Shown here piece by piece: positions 35,759 through 43,350 of a stretch of 64,000 nt of DNA (its first letter is position 1; every line of letters begins with the position of its first letter). A program made the position numbers and the translations under genes. Under the pieces are notes generated by a model. That model saw only the letters and a list, made by a program, of their open reading frames with translations, ran no database searches and had not been told where the DNA came from. This stretch comes from Streptomyces microflavus (GTDB taxonomy: Bacteria > Actinomycetota > Actinomycetes > Streptomycetales > Streptomycetaceae). The stretch spans positions 820,710 to 884,709 of the forward strand of contig NZ_BMUG01000001.1 in NCBI RefSeq assembly GCF_014650075.1, read 5' to 3'.

Positions 35759-36498
35759 ACGCCGCGCCCGCCGACCAGATCCGACTCCTCGACGTCCAGG
35801 CCCTCGACGTACGCCTCTCGCAGCTCTCCCACAAGAGCAACTCGCTGCCGGAGCACGCCGAGATCGAGCAGCTCAGCAACGACCTCGCCCAGCTGCGTGA
35901 CCTGCTGGTCGCCTCCACCACCGAGGAGAGCGACACCACCCGCGAGCAGACCAAGGCCGAGCAGGACGTCGACCAGGTGCGCCAGCGCGCCGTGCGCGAC
36001 CAGCAGCGCCTGGACTCCGGCGCGGTCTCCTCGCCCAAGGACCTGGAGAGCCTCCAGCGCGAGCTCACCTCGCTCGCCAAGCGGCAGGGCGACCTGGAGG
36101 ACGTCGTCCTCGAAATCATGGAGCGCCGCGAGGCCGCCCAGGAGCGGGTCACCGAGCTGACCGAGCGGGTCTCCGCCGTCCAGGCCAAGGTCGACGACGC
36201 CACCGCCCGCCGGGACGCCGCCATCACCGAGCTGGACGCCGAGATCGCGACGGTGACCAAGGACCGCCAGGTCGTCGCCGAGGTCATCCCCGCCGACCTC
36301 CTGAAGCTCTACGACAAGCTCCGCGCCCAGCAGGGCGGGGTCGGCGCCGCCCGGCTCTACCAGCGCCGCTGCGAGGGCTGCCGGCTGGAGCTGAACATCA
36401 CCGAGGTCAACGACGTGAAGGCCGCGTCCCCCGACACGGTGCTGCGCTGCGAGAACTGCCACCGCATCCTGGTCCGCACGGCGGAGTCGGGCCTGTAA
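35755..36498 (+). CDS. C4 zinc-ribbon coiled-coil protein (CTG start)
   Basis: 247 residues if translation starts at CTG 35755, written in the overlap CTGA with the Nif3-like stop. GGAG at 35743-35746 is at ideal spacing, and the next in-frame ATG/GTG starts would cut deep into the conserved coiled coil. Residues about 10-185 are a long charged coiled coil (DLESLQRELTSLAKRQGDLEDVV). The C-terminal zinc ribbon is CEGC...LRCENCHRILVRT. Orthologues resemble Helicobacter HP0958-type proteins. Nucleic-acid binding is the usual inference, with the exact role unknown. Confidence 0.85.
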   Translation: MNAAPADQIRLLDVQALDVRLSQLSHKSNSLPEHAEIEQLSNDLAQLRDLLVASTTEESDTTREQTKAEQDVDQVRQRAVRDQQRLDSGAVSSPKDLESLQRELTSLAKRQGDLEDVVLEIMERREAAQERVTELTERVSAVQAKVDDATARRDAAITELDAEIATVTKDRQVVAEVIPADLLKLYDKLRAQQGGVGAARLYQRRCEGCRLELNITEVNDVKAASPDTVLRCENCHRILVRTAESGL

Positions 36499-37823
36499 TG
36501 AGCATCGCCCGCCGGCTGGTGGTGGAGGCCGACGGCGGCTCCCGGGGCAACCCGGGACCCGCCGGTTACGGGGCCGTCGTCATCGACGCGGCCACTGGCG
36601 AGACCCTCGCCGAGGCCGCCGAGTACATCGGGGTCGCGACCAACAACGTCGCCGAGTACCGGGGCCTGATCGCCGGTCTCACGGCCGCGAAGGCGCTGTT
36701 CCCGGACGCCGGGGACGCGCTGCGGGTCCACGTCCGGATGGACTCCAAGCTGGTGGTCGAGCAGATGTCGGGGCGCTGGAAGATCAAGCACCCCGACATG
36801 AAGCCGCTGGCGGCCCGGGCCGCCGCGATCCTGCCGCCGTCCTCCGTCACGTACGAGTGGATCCCGCGCGCGCAGAACAAGCACGCGGACCGGCTCGCCA
36901 ACGAGGCGATGGACGCGGGCCGCGACGGCCGGCAGTGGGAGGCGTCCGCCTCCACGGCCGAACTGGACGCACCCGCACGCACCCCGCTGCCCGACCGTGG
37001 CCCGCCCGGTGACGCGGTGGCGGGAGCGGCGAAGGCCCGGGCCGCACTGGCGGCCGCGCGGGGTGGAACGGCGGACGCCGGAACGCTGTTCGAGGTCGAC
37101 GCCGGTGCTTCGGAAGAGCCCGAGCCCACCGACGTCACCGCCGTTCCCGCGCCCGAGGCCGCCTCCCCGCAGGTCGGCTGGGCCGCCGCCCCCGACCTCG
37201 GCGCACCCGCCACCTTCGTCCTGCTGCGGCACGGCGAGACGCTGCTCACCCCCGAGAAGCGGTTCTCCGGCAGTGGCGGCACCGACCCCGAACTCTCCGC
37301 GGTCGGCCGCGACCAGGCCGCCCGGGCCGCCCTGCACTTCGCCGCGCTCGGCACCGTCCAGGACATCGTCTGCTCGCCGCTGCGCCGCTGCCGCGAGACC
37401 GCCGCGGCCGTCGCCGACCGCCTCGGCCTGGACGTCCGTATCGAGGACGGCCTCCGCGAGACGGACTTCGGCGCCTGGGAGGGGCTGACCTTCGGCGAGG
37501 TGCGCGAGCGGTACGGCGACGACCTGACCGCCTGGCTCGCCGACCCGGAGACCGCGCCGACGGGTGGCGGCGAGAGCTTCACGGAGGTCGCCGACCGGGT
37601 CGCGGCCGCCCGGGACCGCCTGACCGCCCGGTACGCGGGCCGCACGGTCCTGGTCGTCACCCATGTGACCCCGATCAAGACCCTGGTGCGGCTGGCGCTG
37701 GAGGCTCCGGCGCAGTCGATGTTCCGGATGGAGCTGTCGGCGGCCTCGATCTCGACGGTCGCGTACTACGGGGACGGCAACGCCTCCGTACGCCTCCTCA
37801 ACGACACCTCGCACCTGCGCTAG
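36498..37823 (+). CDS. Bifunctional RNase HI / histidine phosphatase
   Basis: 441 residues from ATG 36498 (TAATG overlap with the previous stop). RNase HI domain (1-140) has the acidic residues in VEADGGSRGNPG, EYRGLIAGL and MDSKLVVEQM, with a final ADRLANEAMD. An Ala/Pro-rich linker (about 150-230) leads to a CobC-like histidine phosphatase domain: LLRHGET, CRETAAAVADRL, ETDFGAWEGLT, VTHVTPIK. The same fusion is known from S. coelicolor SCO2299 and mycobacterial Rv2228c. It degrades RNA of RNA/DNA hybrids and dephosphorylates alpha-ribazole-like or general phosphate esters. Confidence 0.95.
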   Translation: MSIARRLVVEADGGSRGNPGPAGYGAVVIDAATGETLAEAAEYIGVATNNVAEYRGLIAGLTAAKALFPDAGDALRVHVRMDSKLVVEQMSGRWKIKHPDMKPLAARAAAILPPSSVTYEWIPRAQNKHADRLANEAMDAGRDGRQWEASASTAELDAPARTPLPDRGPPGDAVAGAAKARAALAAARGGTADAGTLFEVDAGASEEPEPTDVTAVPAPEAASPQVGWAAAPDLGAPATFVLLRHGETLLTPEKRFSGSGGTDPELSAVGRDQAARAALHFAALGTVQDIVCSPLRRCRETAAAVADRLGLDVRIEDGLRETDFGAWEGLTFGEVRERYGDDLTAWLADPETAPTGGGESFTEVADRVAAARDRLTARYAGRTVLVVTHVTPIKTLVRLALEAPAQSMFRMELSAASISTVAYYGDGNASVRLLNDTSHLR

Positions 37824-37840
37824 CGGGAACAAAGGCCACG

Positions 37841-38635
37841 ATGACCTGGTCGACCGGGCTGCTCGGGTTCGCCGCCGGGCTGCTGATCTCGGTGGTGACC
37901 GCCCCGGTCGGGGTGTCGGGCGCGGTGTTCCTGCTGCCGGTCCAGGTCAGCGTGCTCGGGGTGCCCAGCCCGGCGGTCACCCCCACCAACCTGCTCTACA
38001 ACGTGGTGGCCGGGCCCGGGGCCCTGCTGCGGCACCACAGGAGCGGCGGGCTCCGGGGGCCGCTGACCCGGCTGCTGGTCCTCGGCACCGTCCCCGGCGT
38101 CGTCGTCGGCGCGGTGATCCGGGTCTTCGCGGTGCCGGGCCCCTCGGTCTTCCGGCTCCTGATCGCGGTGCTGCTGCTCCCGCTCGGCGGCTGGCTCTGC
38201 CTGCGTACGCTGCACCGCGCCGGGCGCACCGCCCCCGCCCGGGACTCCCCGGGGATGTCTCCCCGCGCCATCACCCGCCTCGCCATGGCCGTCGGCGTCG
38301 CCGGGGGGATCTACGGGATCGGCGGCGGCTCGCTGCTCGGCCCGATCCTGGTCGGGCGCGGGATGCCGGTCGCGAAGGTGGCCCCGGCCGCGCTCGCCGC
38401 CACCTTCGTGACCTCGGTCGTGGGCGCGGGGACGTACGCCCTGCTCTCCCTGACCACGACCGGGGACATCGCCCCGTACTGGTCGCTCGGCCTGGCCTGC
38501 GGCCTCGGCGGCCTCTGCGGCGGATACCTGGGCGCCCGACTCCAGCCCCGCCTGCCGGAGACAGCGCTGAAGCTCCTGCTGGGGGTGCTGGCGCTGGGCA
38601 TCGGCGGGCTGTACGCGGTGCAGATTCTGCGCTGA
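37841..38635 (+). CDS. TauE/SafE-family membrane protein
   Basis: 264 residues from ATG 37841, with AAAGG upstream. About eight membrane helices are arranged as two repeats, each opening with a Gly/Pro-rich element (GFAAGLLISVVTAPVGVSGAVFLLPVQ; GVAGGIYGIGGGSLLGPILVG), the TauE/SafE hallmark. The family exports sulfite, sulfoacetate or related organic anions; the substrate is unknown. It follows the RNase HI gene by 17 bp and may belong to the same transcript. Confidence 0.88.
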   Translation: MTWSTGLLGFAAGLLISVVTAPVGVSGAVFLLPVQVSVLGVPSPAVTPTNLLYNVVAGPGALLRHHRSGGLRGPLTRLLVLGTVPGVVVGAVIRVFAVPGPSVFRLLIAVLLLPLGGWLCLRTLHRAGRTAPARDSPGMSPRAITRLAMAVGVAGGIYGIGGGSLLGPILVGRGMPVAKVAPAALAATFVTSVVGAGTYALLSLTTTGDIAPYWSLGLACGLGGLCGGYLGARLQPRLPETALKLLLGVLALGIGGLYAVQILR

Positions 38636-38666
38636 GGGGGGCTGGCGCGTCGAAAGGGCCCGGGTT

Positions 38667-39320
38667 CTACGCCCCGAGCGCCGCTGCCTCCGCCGCCAGC
38701 CGGGCCACCCGGTCCCAGTCCTTCGCCGCGATCGCGTCGCCCGGCACCATCCAACTGCCGCCCACACAGGCGACGTTCGGCAGGGCCAGGTAGGACGGCG
38801 CGGAGGCGAGCGAGATACCGCCGGTCGGGCAGAAACGGGCCTGGGGGAGCGGGGCGGAGAGGGCCTTGAGATAGGCGGTGCCGCCGGCGGCCTCGGCCGG
38901 GAAGAACTTCATGTCGCTGACTCCGCGCTCCAGCAGGGCCACCACCTCGGAGGTGGTCGAGACGCCGGGCAGGAACGGCACCCCGGACTCCCGCATCGCC
39001 TCCAGCAGGGCCTCCGTCCACCCCGGGCTGACCAGGAACCCGGCCCCCGCGTCCACGGTGTCCCGCACTTGCTGCGGCGAGATGACCGTGCCCGCGCCGA
39101 CGACCGCGCCCGGCACCTCGGCGGCGATGGCCCGGATCGACTCCAGCGCGGCGGGCGTCCGCAGGGTCACCTCGATCGCCGGGAGCCCGCCCGCCACCAG
39201 CGCCCGCGCCAGCGGCGCCGCGTCGGCCACGTCGTGCAGGACGACGACGGGGACGACGGGGGCGAGATCCAGTACGGAGGTGCTGGAGGGCGCGGAGGGC
39301 GCCGGCGAGGAGGAGGTCAT
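38667..39320 (-). CDS. eda: KDPG/KHG aldolase
   Basis: 217 residues from ATG 39320; an alternative ATG 39329 has no well-spaced ribosome binding site. TIM-barrel class I aldolase motifs: PVVVLHDVADAAPLARALVAGGLPAIEVTLRT with the catalytic Glu, GAGTVISPQQV, and the Schiff-base Lys in DMKFFPAEAAGG, then CPTGGIS. It cleaves 2-keto-3-deoxy-6-phosphogluconate (and 4-hydroxy-2-oxoglutarate) to pyruvate plus an aldehyde. It stands without other Entner-Doudoroff genes. An inverted repeat upstream suggests dedicated repression. Confidence 0.9.
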   Translation of the reverse strand: MTSSSPAPSAPSSTSVLDLAPVVPVVVLHDVADAAPLARALVAGGLPAIEVTLRTPAALESIRAIAAEVPGAVVGAGTVISPQQVRDTVDAGAGFLVSPGWTEALLEAMRESGVPFLPGVSTTSEVVALLERGVSDMKFFPAEAAGGTAYLKALSAPLPQARFCPTGGISLASAPSYLALPNVACVGGSWMVPGDAIAAKDWDRVARLAAEAAALGA

Positions 39321-39351
39321 GGGCCCCATCCTGCCGCGTCGACAGCGATAT

Positions 39352-39369
39352 CTGCAACGACCGTTGCAG
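39352..39369. promoter_or_regulatory. Inverted repeat operator upstream of eda
   Basis: CTGCAACG-AC-CGTTGCAG: two perfect 8-bp arms with a 2-bp centre, 32 bp upstream of the eda start. The TGCAACG/CGTTGCA form is common for GntR- or LacI-type repressors of sugar-acid genes. No such regulator is encoded nearby. Confidence 0.65.
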
Positions 39370-39384
39370 AGGATGCAATGTGAC

Positions 39385-40185
39385 TCAGTGGATCTCCGTC
39401 ACCACCACATCGAGCGACCACGGCCGCCCGGCCCGCGCGGGGGCCTCGGCCTCCACCACGTACCCGAGGTCCCGCAGCGCGTCCACCAGCCGCGCGGGGT
39501 CCTTCGGCCGTGCCCCCGCCAGCAGCAGGTCGCGCACCATCCGCCCCTTGGTCGCCTTGTTGAAGTGGCTGACGACGGACCGCTTCTCCACCCCGTCCAC
39601 GATCTGCGACTGGAGCACCCGCACGCTCGCTGTCCGCGCGGCCACTTCGCCCTTCGGCTTCCACGCCGCGGTGTACGCGGAGGACCGCAGATCCAGGACG
39701 AGCCCGTCCCCGGCGGCCTCGGGCATGACGGCCTCCATGGGCTTGCGCCAGTACGCGCCGAGCGCGCCGAGGCCGGGGAGCTTCACGCCCATCGAGCAGC
39801 GGTACGGCGGAATCCGGTCGCCGATCCGGACCGCGCCCCAGAGCCCGGAGAAGACCAGCAGCGACTTCGCCGCGTGCCGCCGGGCGTCCGCGTCCAGGGA
39901 GGCCAGGTCGAGGGCGTCGTACAGCACGCCCGTGTAGAGCTCCCCGGCCGGGCGGGTCCCGGCGGTCCGCAGCTCGGCGTTCTTCCCGACCTCGCCCCGC
40001 AGCCCGACACTCAGCCCGAGCACGTCTCGGGCCTTCTCCTCGTCCGCCTGGCACAGCTCGACCAGCTCGTCCAGAACCGCCGCCCGGGCCTCGGAGAGCC
40101 CCGGCAGCGACAGCGACTCCGGCTTCAGGGGAGCCCCGCGCCCCGAGGCGGCCTTTCCTTCGGAGGGCGGCAACAGCACGAGCAC
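39385..40185 (-). CDS. yaaA: YaaA/DUF328 peroxide-stress family protein
   Basis: 266 residues from GTG 40185, chosen for GGAG at about 40192-40195 and because VLVLLPPSEGK is the conserved N-terminus. Further family motifs are YTGVLYDALDL, LVFSGLWGAVRIGDRIPPYR, and SHFNKATKGRMVRDLL near the C-terminus, which includes the helix-hairpin-helix-like DNA-contacting region described for E. coli YaaA. The E. coli protein limits free iron and protects DNA under H2O2 stress. It is divergent from the RNB nuclease gene. Confidence 0.88.
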   Translation of the reverse strand: MLVLLPPSEGKAASGRGAPLKPESLSLPGLSEARAAVLDELVELCQADEEKARDVLGLSVGLRGEVGKNAELRTAGTRPAGELYTGVLYDALDLASLDADARRHAAKSLLVFSGLWGAVRIGDRIPPYRCSMGVKLPGLGALGAYWRKPMEAVMPEAAGDGLVLDLRSSAYTAAWKPKGEVAARTASVRVLQSQIVDGVEKRSVVSHFNKATKGRMVRDLLLAGARPKDPARLVDALRDLGYVVEAEAPARAGRPWSLDVVVTEIH

Positions 40186-40259
40186 GGCGGTTCTCCTTCG
40201 TACGTACGGCGCAAGCGCGGCCCCGGTGGGCGTGCGGGCTCTCCGGGTCCTCGGCAAGG

Positions 40260-40295
40260 GTACGGGGGCGGGGCGGGGCTGCCCCGCCCCCGTAC
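40260..40295. repeat. GC-rich 15-bp-stem hairpin in the yaaA/rnb divergent region
   Basis: GTACGGGGGCGGGGC at 40260-40274 pairs perfectly with 40281-40295 around a 6-nt loop. It lies in a region that should contain two divergent promoters, so it is not a simple terminator. Confidence 0.65.
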
Positions 40296-40307
40296 GGTGG
40301 CGGGCAC

Positions 40308-40418
40308 GCGCCGGCCGTACGGTGTTGGGCCCGCGCCGGCCGTACGGTGCTGGGCCGGCGTCGGCCGCACGGCATCCGGGCCCCGGCACGGGCTCGGGCC
40401 CCGGCACGGCCCCGGGCC
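40308..40418. repeat. Tandem repeats: 25 bp x3 then 18 bp x2
   Basis: Three imperfect 25-bp units start at 40308, 40333 and 40358 (core GCGCCGGCCGTACGGTG). Two 18-bp units start at 40383 and 40401 (CCGGCACGGGCTCGGGCC and a variant). They occupy the region immediately upstream of the RNB gene promoter. Confidence 0.8.
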
Positions 40419-40445
40419 CCGGATGCCGCAACCCCCGTCCCGGCC

Positions 40446-40451
40446 TACGCT
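40446..40451 (+). promoter_or_regulatory. -10 box of a leaderless transcript (RNB gene)
   Basis: TACGCT ends 6 nt before ATG 40458, with no Shine-Dalgarno element between. Confidence 0.45.
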
Positions 40452-40457
40452 CGGTCC

Positions 40458-41900
40458 ATGCCCCGCCGCCATCTGCGTATGACCGGAGCGGCCGACTGCT
40501 CCCTCGGGGCCGCCCTGCGCGCCCTGCGCACCGAGCTCGACCTCCCCACCGGCTTCCCGGCCCGGGCGATGGCCGAGGCGGAGGAGGCGGTGCGGGCCCC
40601 GGACCTGTCGGCCCACGAGGACGCCACGGACCTGCCGTTCCTCACCATCGACCCGCCCGCCTCCACGGACCTGGACCAGGCGATGCACCTGGAGCGCCAT
40701 GGGCACGGCTACCGGGTGCACTACGCCATCGCGGACGTCGCCGCCTTCGTCCGGCCGGGCGGCGCGCTCGACGCCGAGGCCCACCGCCGGGTCACCACCC
40801 TCTACTTCCCCGACGACCGCATCCCCCTCCACCCCACCGCCCTCTCCGAGGGCGCCGCCAGCCTCCTCCCCGGCGAGACGCGCCCGGCCGCGCTCTGGCG
40901 CATCGACCTGGACGGCGACGGGCGGGCCGTCGCCACCGACGTGACCCGGGCCCTGGTCCGCAGCCGCGCGAAGCTCGACTACGCGGGCGTCCAGCGGCAG
41001 ATCGACGCGGGCACGGCCGAGGAACCCCTCGCCCTGCTCCGGGAGATCGGGCGGCTGCGCGAGGAACAGGAACTGGCGCGCGGCGGCATCTCGCTGAACG
41101 TCCCCGAACAGGAGATCGTCGTACGGGACGGCTCCTACGGCCTTGCCTACCGCGCCCCGCTCCCCGCCGAGGGCTGGAACGCCCAGCTCTCCCTGCTCAC
41201 CGGCATGGCCGCCGCCCACCTCATGGCCGAGACGGGCACCGGCATCCTGCGCACCCTGCCGATCGCCCCGGACGGCGCCGTCGCCCGGCTGCGGCGCTCC
41301 GCCCACGCCCTGCGCATCGACTGGCCGCACCACGTCCCGTACGCCGAGGTCGTCCGCTCCCTCGACCCGAGGCAGGGCAACCACGCGGCGTTCCTCCAGG
41401 AGTGCACCACCCTGCTGCGCGGCGCCGGATACACGGCCTTCGACCACGGCGACCTCCCCGATCCCGCCGTGCACGCGGCCGTGGCCGACCTCTACACGCA
41501 CTGCACGGCACCGCTGCGCCGCCTCGTCGACCGGTACGCGTCCGAACTCTGCCTGGCGGCCACCGCCGGGAAGGAACCCCCGGAGTGGGTACGGGAGGCG
41601 CTCCCCGCCCTCCCGAAGGAGATGGCCGAGGGGACGCGCCGCGCCAACACCGTGGAGCGGGCCTGCGTCGACCTGGTCGAGGCGGCGCTGCTGGAGGGGC
41701 GGGTGGGCGAGCTCTTCGACGCGTACGTGGTGGACATCCAGGACCGGAACCCCGCCATCGGCACGGTCCACCTCCGGGACCCGGCGATCGTCGGCCGGAT
41801 CGAGGGCGGCACGGCCGCGCTCCCGCTGGGGGAGCGGCTGCGGGTCCGGCTCACGCAGGCAGGTCCGGCGTCGAAGACGGTGCTGTTCGCTCCGGCGTGA
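40458..41900 (+). CDS. RNB-domain 3'-5' exoribonuclease (short form)
   Basis: 480 residues from ATG 40458. The catalytic RNB motif is TIDPPASTDLDQAMHLE, with the Mg2+-binding Asp cluster. YAIADVAAFVRPGG, TTLYFPDDRIPLHPTALSEG and LPGETRPAAL follow in canonical RNase II/R order, and PLRRLVDRYASELCL is near the end. It is much shorter than E. coli RNase II or RNase R: no N-terminal cold-shock domains and no recognisable full S1 domain. It therefore probably differs in RNA binding. A cytosolic RNA-turnover role is expected. Confidence 0.9.
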   Translation: MPRRHLRMTGAADCSLGAALRALRTELDLPTGFPARAMAEAEEAVRAPDLSAHEDATDLPFLTIDPPASTDLDQAMHLERHGHGYRVHYAIADVAAFVRPGGALDAEAHRRVTTLYFPDDRIPLHPTALSEGAASLLPGETRPAALWRIDLDGDGRAVATDVTRALVRSRAKLDYAGVQRQIDAGTAEEPLALLREIGRLREEQELARGGISLNVPEQEIVVRDGSYGLAYRAPLPAEGWNAQLSLLTGMAAAHLMAETGTGILRTLPIAPDGAVARLRRSAHALRIDWPHHVPYAEVVRSLDPRQGNHAAFLQECTTLLRGAGYTAFDHGDLPDPAVHAAVADLYTHCTAPLRRLVDRYASELCLAATAGKEPPEWVREALPALPKEMAEGTRRANTVERACVDLVEAALLEGRVGELFDAYVVDIQDRNPAIGTVHLRDPAIVGRIEGGTAALPLGERLRVRLTQAGPASKTVLFAPA

Positions 41901-42090
41901 GCGGGGGAGGCACCGGCCCCCGCTGGAGCGCGGCGACCGCCGCCCGCGGATCGTCCGCGTGGAACCGGAGTACCCGGGCGCTCCCGCGCCGCCCCAGCGG
42001 CCGTACGAACTCCACCGGCCCGGCCAGCTCCAGGGTCACCGTGGTCTGGCTCCCCACCGCCACGAGTGCGGCGATCTCTCCGATACGCAT
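41851..42090 (-). CDS. Short protein with MerR-like N-terminus, possible MerR remnant
   Basis: 79 residues from ATG 42090. The first ten residues MRIGEIAALV match the start of MerR-family regulators (typically MRIGELAALTGVS), but the helix-turn-helix does not continue. Instead the sequence becomes TTVTLELAGPVEFVRPLGRRGSARVLRFHADDP. It overlaps the 3' end of the convergent RNB gene by 50 bp. Codon third positions are G/C-rich. A MerR-style promoter with a 19-bp spacer lies upstream, consistent with a gene that lost its regulator body but kept its autoregulated promoter. It could instead be an unrelated conserved small protein. Confidence 0.45.
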   Translation of the reverse strand: MRIGEIAALVAVGSQTTVTLELAGPVEFVRPLGRRGSARVLRFHADDPRAAVAALQRGPVPPPLTPERTAPSSTPDLPA

Positions 42091-42097
42091 ACGGCCA

Positions 42098-42127
42098 GTA
42101 GAAACCCTGACGCTGCGACAAGGTCAA
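42098..42127 (-). promoter_or_regulatory. MerR-type promoter (19-bp spacer)
   Basis: On the minus strand a -35 TTGACC (42127-42122) and -10 TCTACT (42103-42098) are separated by 19 bp. The spacer begins and ends with imperfect dyad arms (ACCTTGTC / GTCAGGGT), the arrangement bound by MerR-family activators. Confidence 0.6.
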
Positions 42128-42268
42128 GGCGTGGTTGGCCTGCCCACCTCCCCTGCTTCCGTCCGTACTACGCGGTCCTGTGCCACGATCGGGGGAAGAA
42201 CTCCCATCTCACGGACGGCTGGTCCCCCGATGTCCCAGTCTGGCGAGCGACCGAGGAAGGGGCGTGAC

Positions 42269-42847
42269 ATGACTGCCATGGCGCACGAGCCGCTCACGCA
42301 GGCGGAAGTCCTTCTGGAGGGCTTCCTGGCCCTGGACACGCCGGAAGGCTTCCGGGCGGAACTGATCGAGGGGGAGATTGTCGTGACGCCGCCGCCGGAC
42401 GGGGACCACGAGGACTACATCGGGCTGATCGTCGACCAGGTGGCCAGGCGTGCCCGTACGCGCATGCAGTTCTCCGGGAACAAGGGACTCAAGCTCCGCA
42501 GCGGTGGCGGCTGCCCGAAGAACCACGCCATCCCCGACGGCACCTTCGCCCCTCTTGACCTGAGGCTCTTCCGCGGCGCCGACCCTTGGATGCCCTGCGA
42601 AGGCGTCGCCCTCGTGGTGGAGGTGACCTCCACCAAGCCGCAGGCGGACCGCGAGGCCAAGCGCCGCTGCTACGCGCGCGGTGGCATTCCGCTCTACCTC
42701 CTCATCGACCGTGACGCGGGCTCGGTGACGCTCTTCAGCGACCCGGAGGGCGCCGATTACCGTCAGCACCTCACGATCCCGTACGGAAAGCCGCTCCCGC
42801 TCCCCGAGCCCTTCGCCTTCGACCTGGAGACAGGGGACTTCGGCTGA
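42269..42847 (+). CDS. Uma2/DUF820 family protein (PD-(D/E)XK nuclease fold)
   Basis: 192 residues from ATG 42269, with GAGGAAGGGG upstream. Family motifs: FRAELIEGEIVVTPPPDGDHE near the N-terminus, IPDGTFAPLDLRLF, and the core VALVVEVTSTKPQADREAKRRCYARGGIPLYLLID, whose E-V-x-S...K...Y order is the Uma2 signature. Uma2 proteins are restriction-endonuclease-fold proteins that are very numerous in Streptomyces and cyanobacteria; their biological role is unclear. No partner gene is adjacent. Confidence 0.88.
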   Translation: MTAMAHEPLTQAEVLLEGFLALDTPEGFRAELIEGEIVVTPPPDGDHEDYIGLIVDQVARRARTRMQFSGNKGLKLRSGGGCPKNHAIPDGTFAPLDLRLFRGADPWMPCEGVALVVEVTSTKPQADREAKRRCYARGGIPLYLLIDRDAGSVTLFSDPEGADYRQHLTIPYGKPLPLPEPFAFDLETGDFG

Positions 42848-42865
42848 GCTGCCGATACGGCCCGG

Positions 42866-42871
42866 TAGGAT
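42866..42871 (+). promoter_or_regulatory. -10 box of rnpB
   Basis: TAGGAT about 7-8 nt before the predicted 5' end of RNase P RNA. Confidence 0.5.
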
Positions 42872-42878
42872 GGCGGAT

Positions 42879-43300
42879 ACGGCAGACGAGCCGTGCGGAC
42901 GGCCGCGTGAGGATCCTTCGGGACCCTCCCGAGGAACGTCCGGGCTCCACAGGGCAGGGTGGTGGCTAACGGCCACCCGGGGTGACCCGCGGGACAGTGC
43001 CACAGAAAACAGACCGCCCGGGACCTCGGTCCCGGGTAAGGGTGAAACGGTGGTGTAAGAGACCACCAGCGCCTGAGGTGACTCAGGCGGCTAGGTAAAC
43101 CCCACCCGGAGCAAGGTCAAGAGGGGTCGTTCCAGCAATGGGACGGCCCTGCGTGAACGTTCGAGGGCTGCTCGCCCGAGTTCACGGGTAGACCGCACGA
43201 GGCCGGCAGCAATGCCGGTCCTAGATGGATGGCCGTCTCCCCGGCCGCCGTGAGGCGACCGGGAGACAGAACCCGGCGTACAGCACGACTCGTCTGCCGG
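42879..43300 (+). ncRNA. rnpB: RNase P RNA (class A)
   Basis: The ends pair through GGCAGACGAG (42881-42890) and CTCGTCTGCC (43289-43298), forming helix P1. Universally conserved RNase P elements are present: GAGGAACGTCCGGGCTCCA around 42931, the ACAGNRCAGGGTG-like stretch near 42950, GTAAGGGTGAAACGGTGG near 43036, GGTAAACCCC near 43094, and the closing TAGATGGATGGCCG region. This is the catalytic RNA that trims tRNA 5' ends. Ends are estimated to within a few nucleotides. Confidence 0.95.
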
Positions 43301-43311
43301 TGAGCTTGAAG

Positions 43312-43350
43312 GGAGCCTCCGACCAGGTGTTTCACCTGGTCGGAGGCTCC
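43312..43350. terminator. rnpB terminator, bidirectional
   Basis: Perfect 18-bp stem (43312-43329 with 43333-43350), 3-nt TTT loop, followed by TTCT. Its loop and right arm contain the stop codon and last codons of the convergent zinc-ribbon gene. Confidence 0.9.

Noticed and set aside
40260-40295. Hairpin as a rho-independent terminator
   Set aside because: Both flanking genes point away from it, so no transcript is expected to end there.
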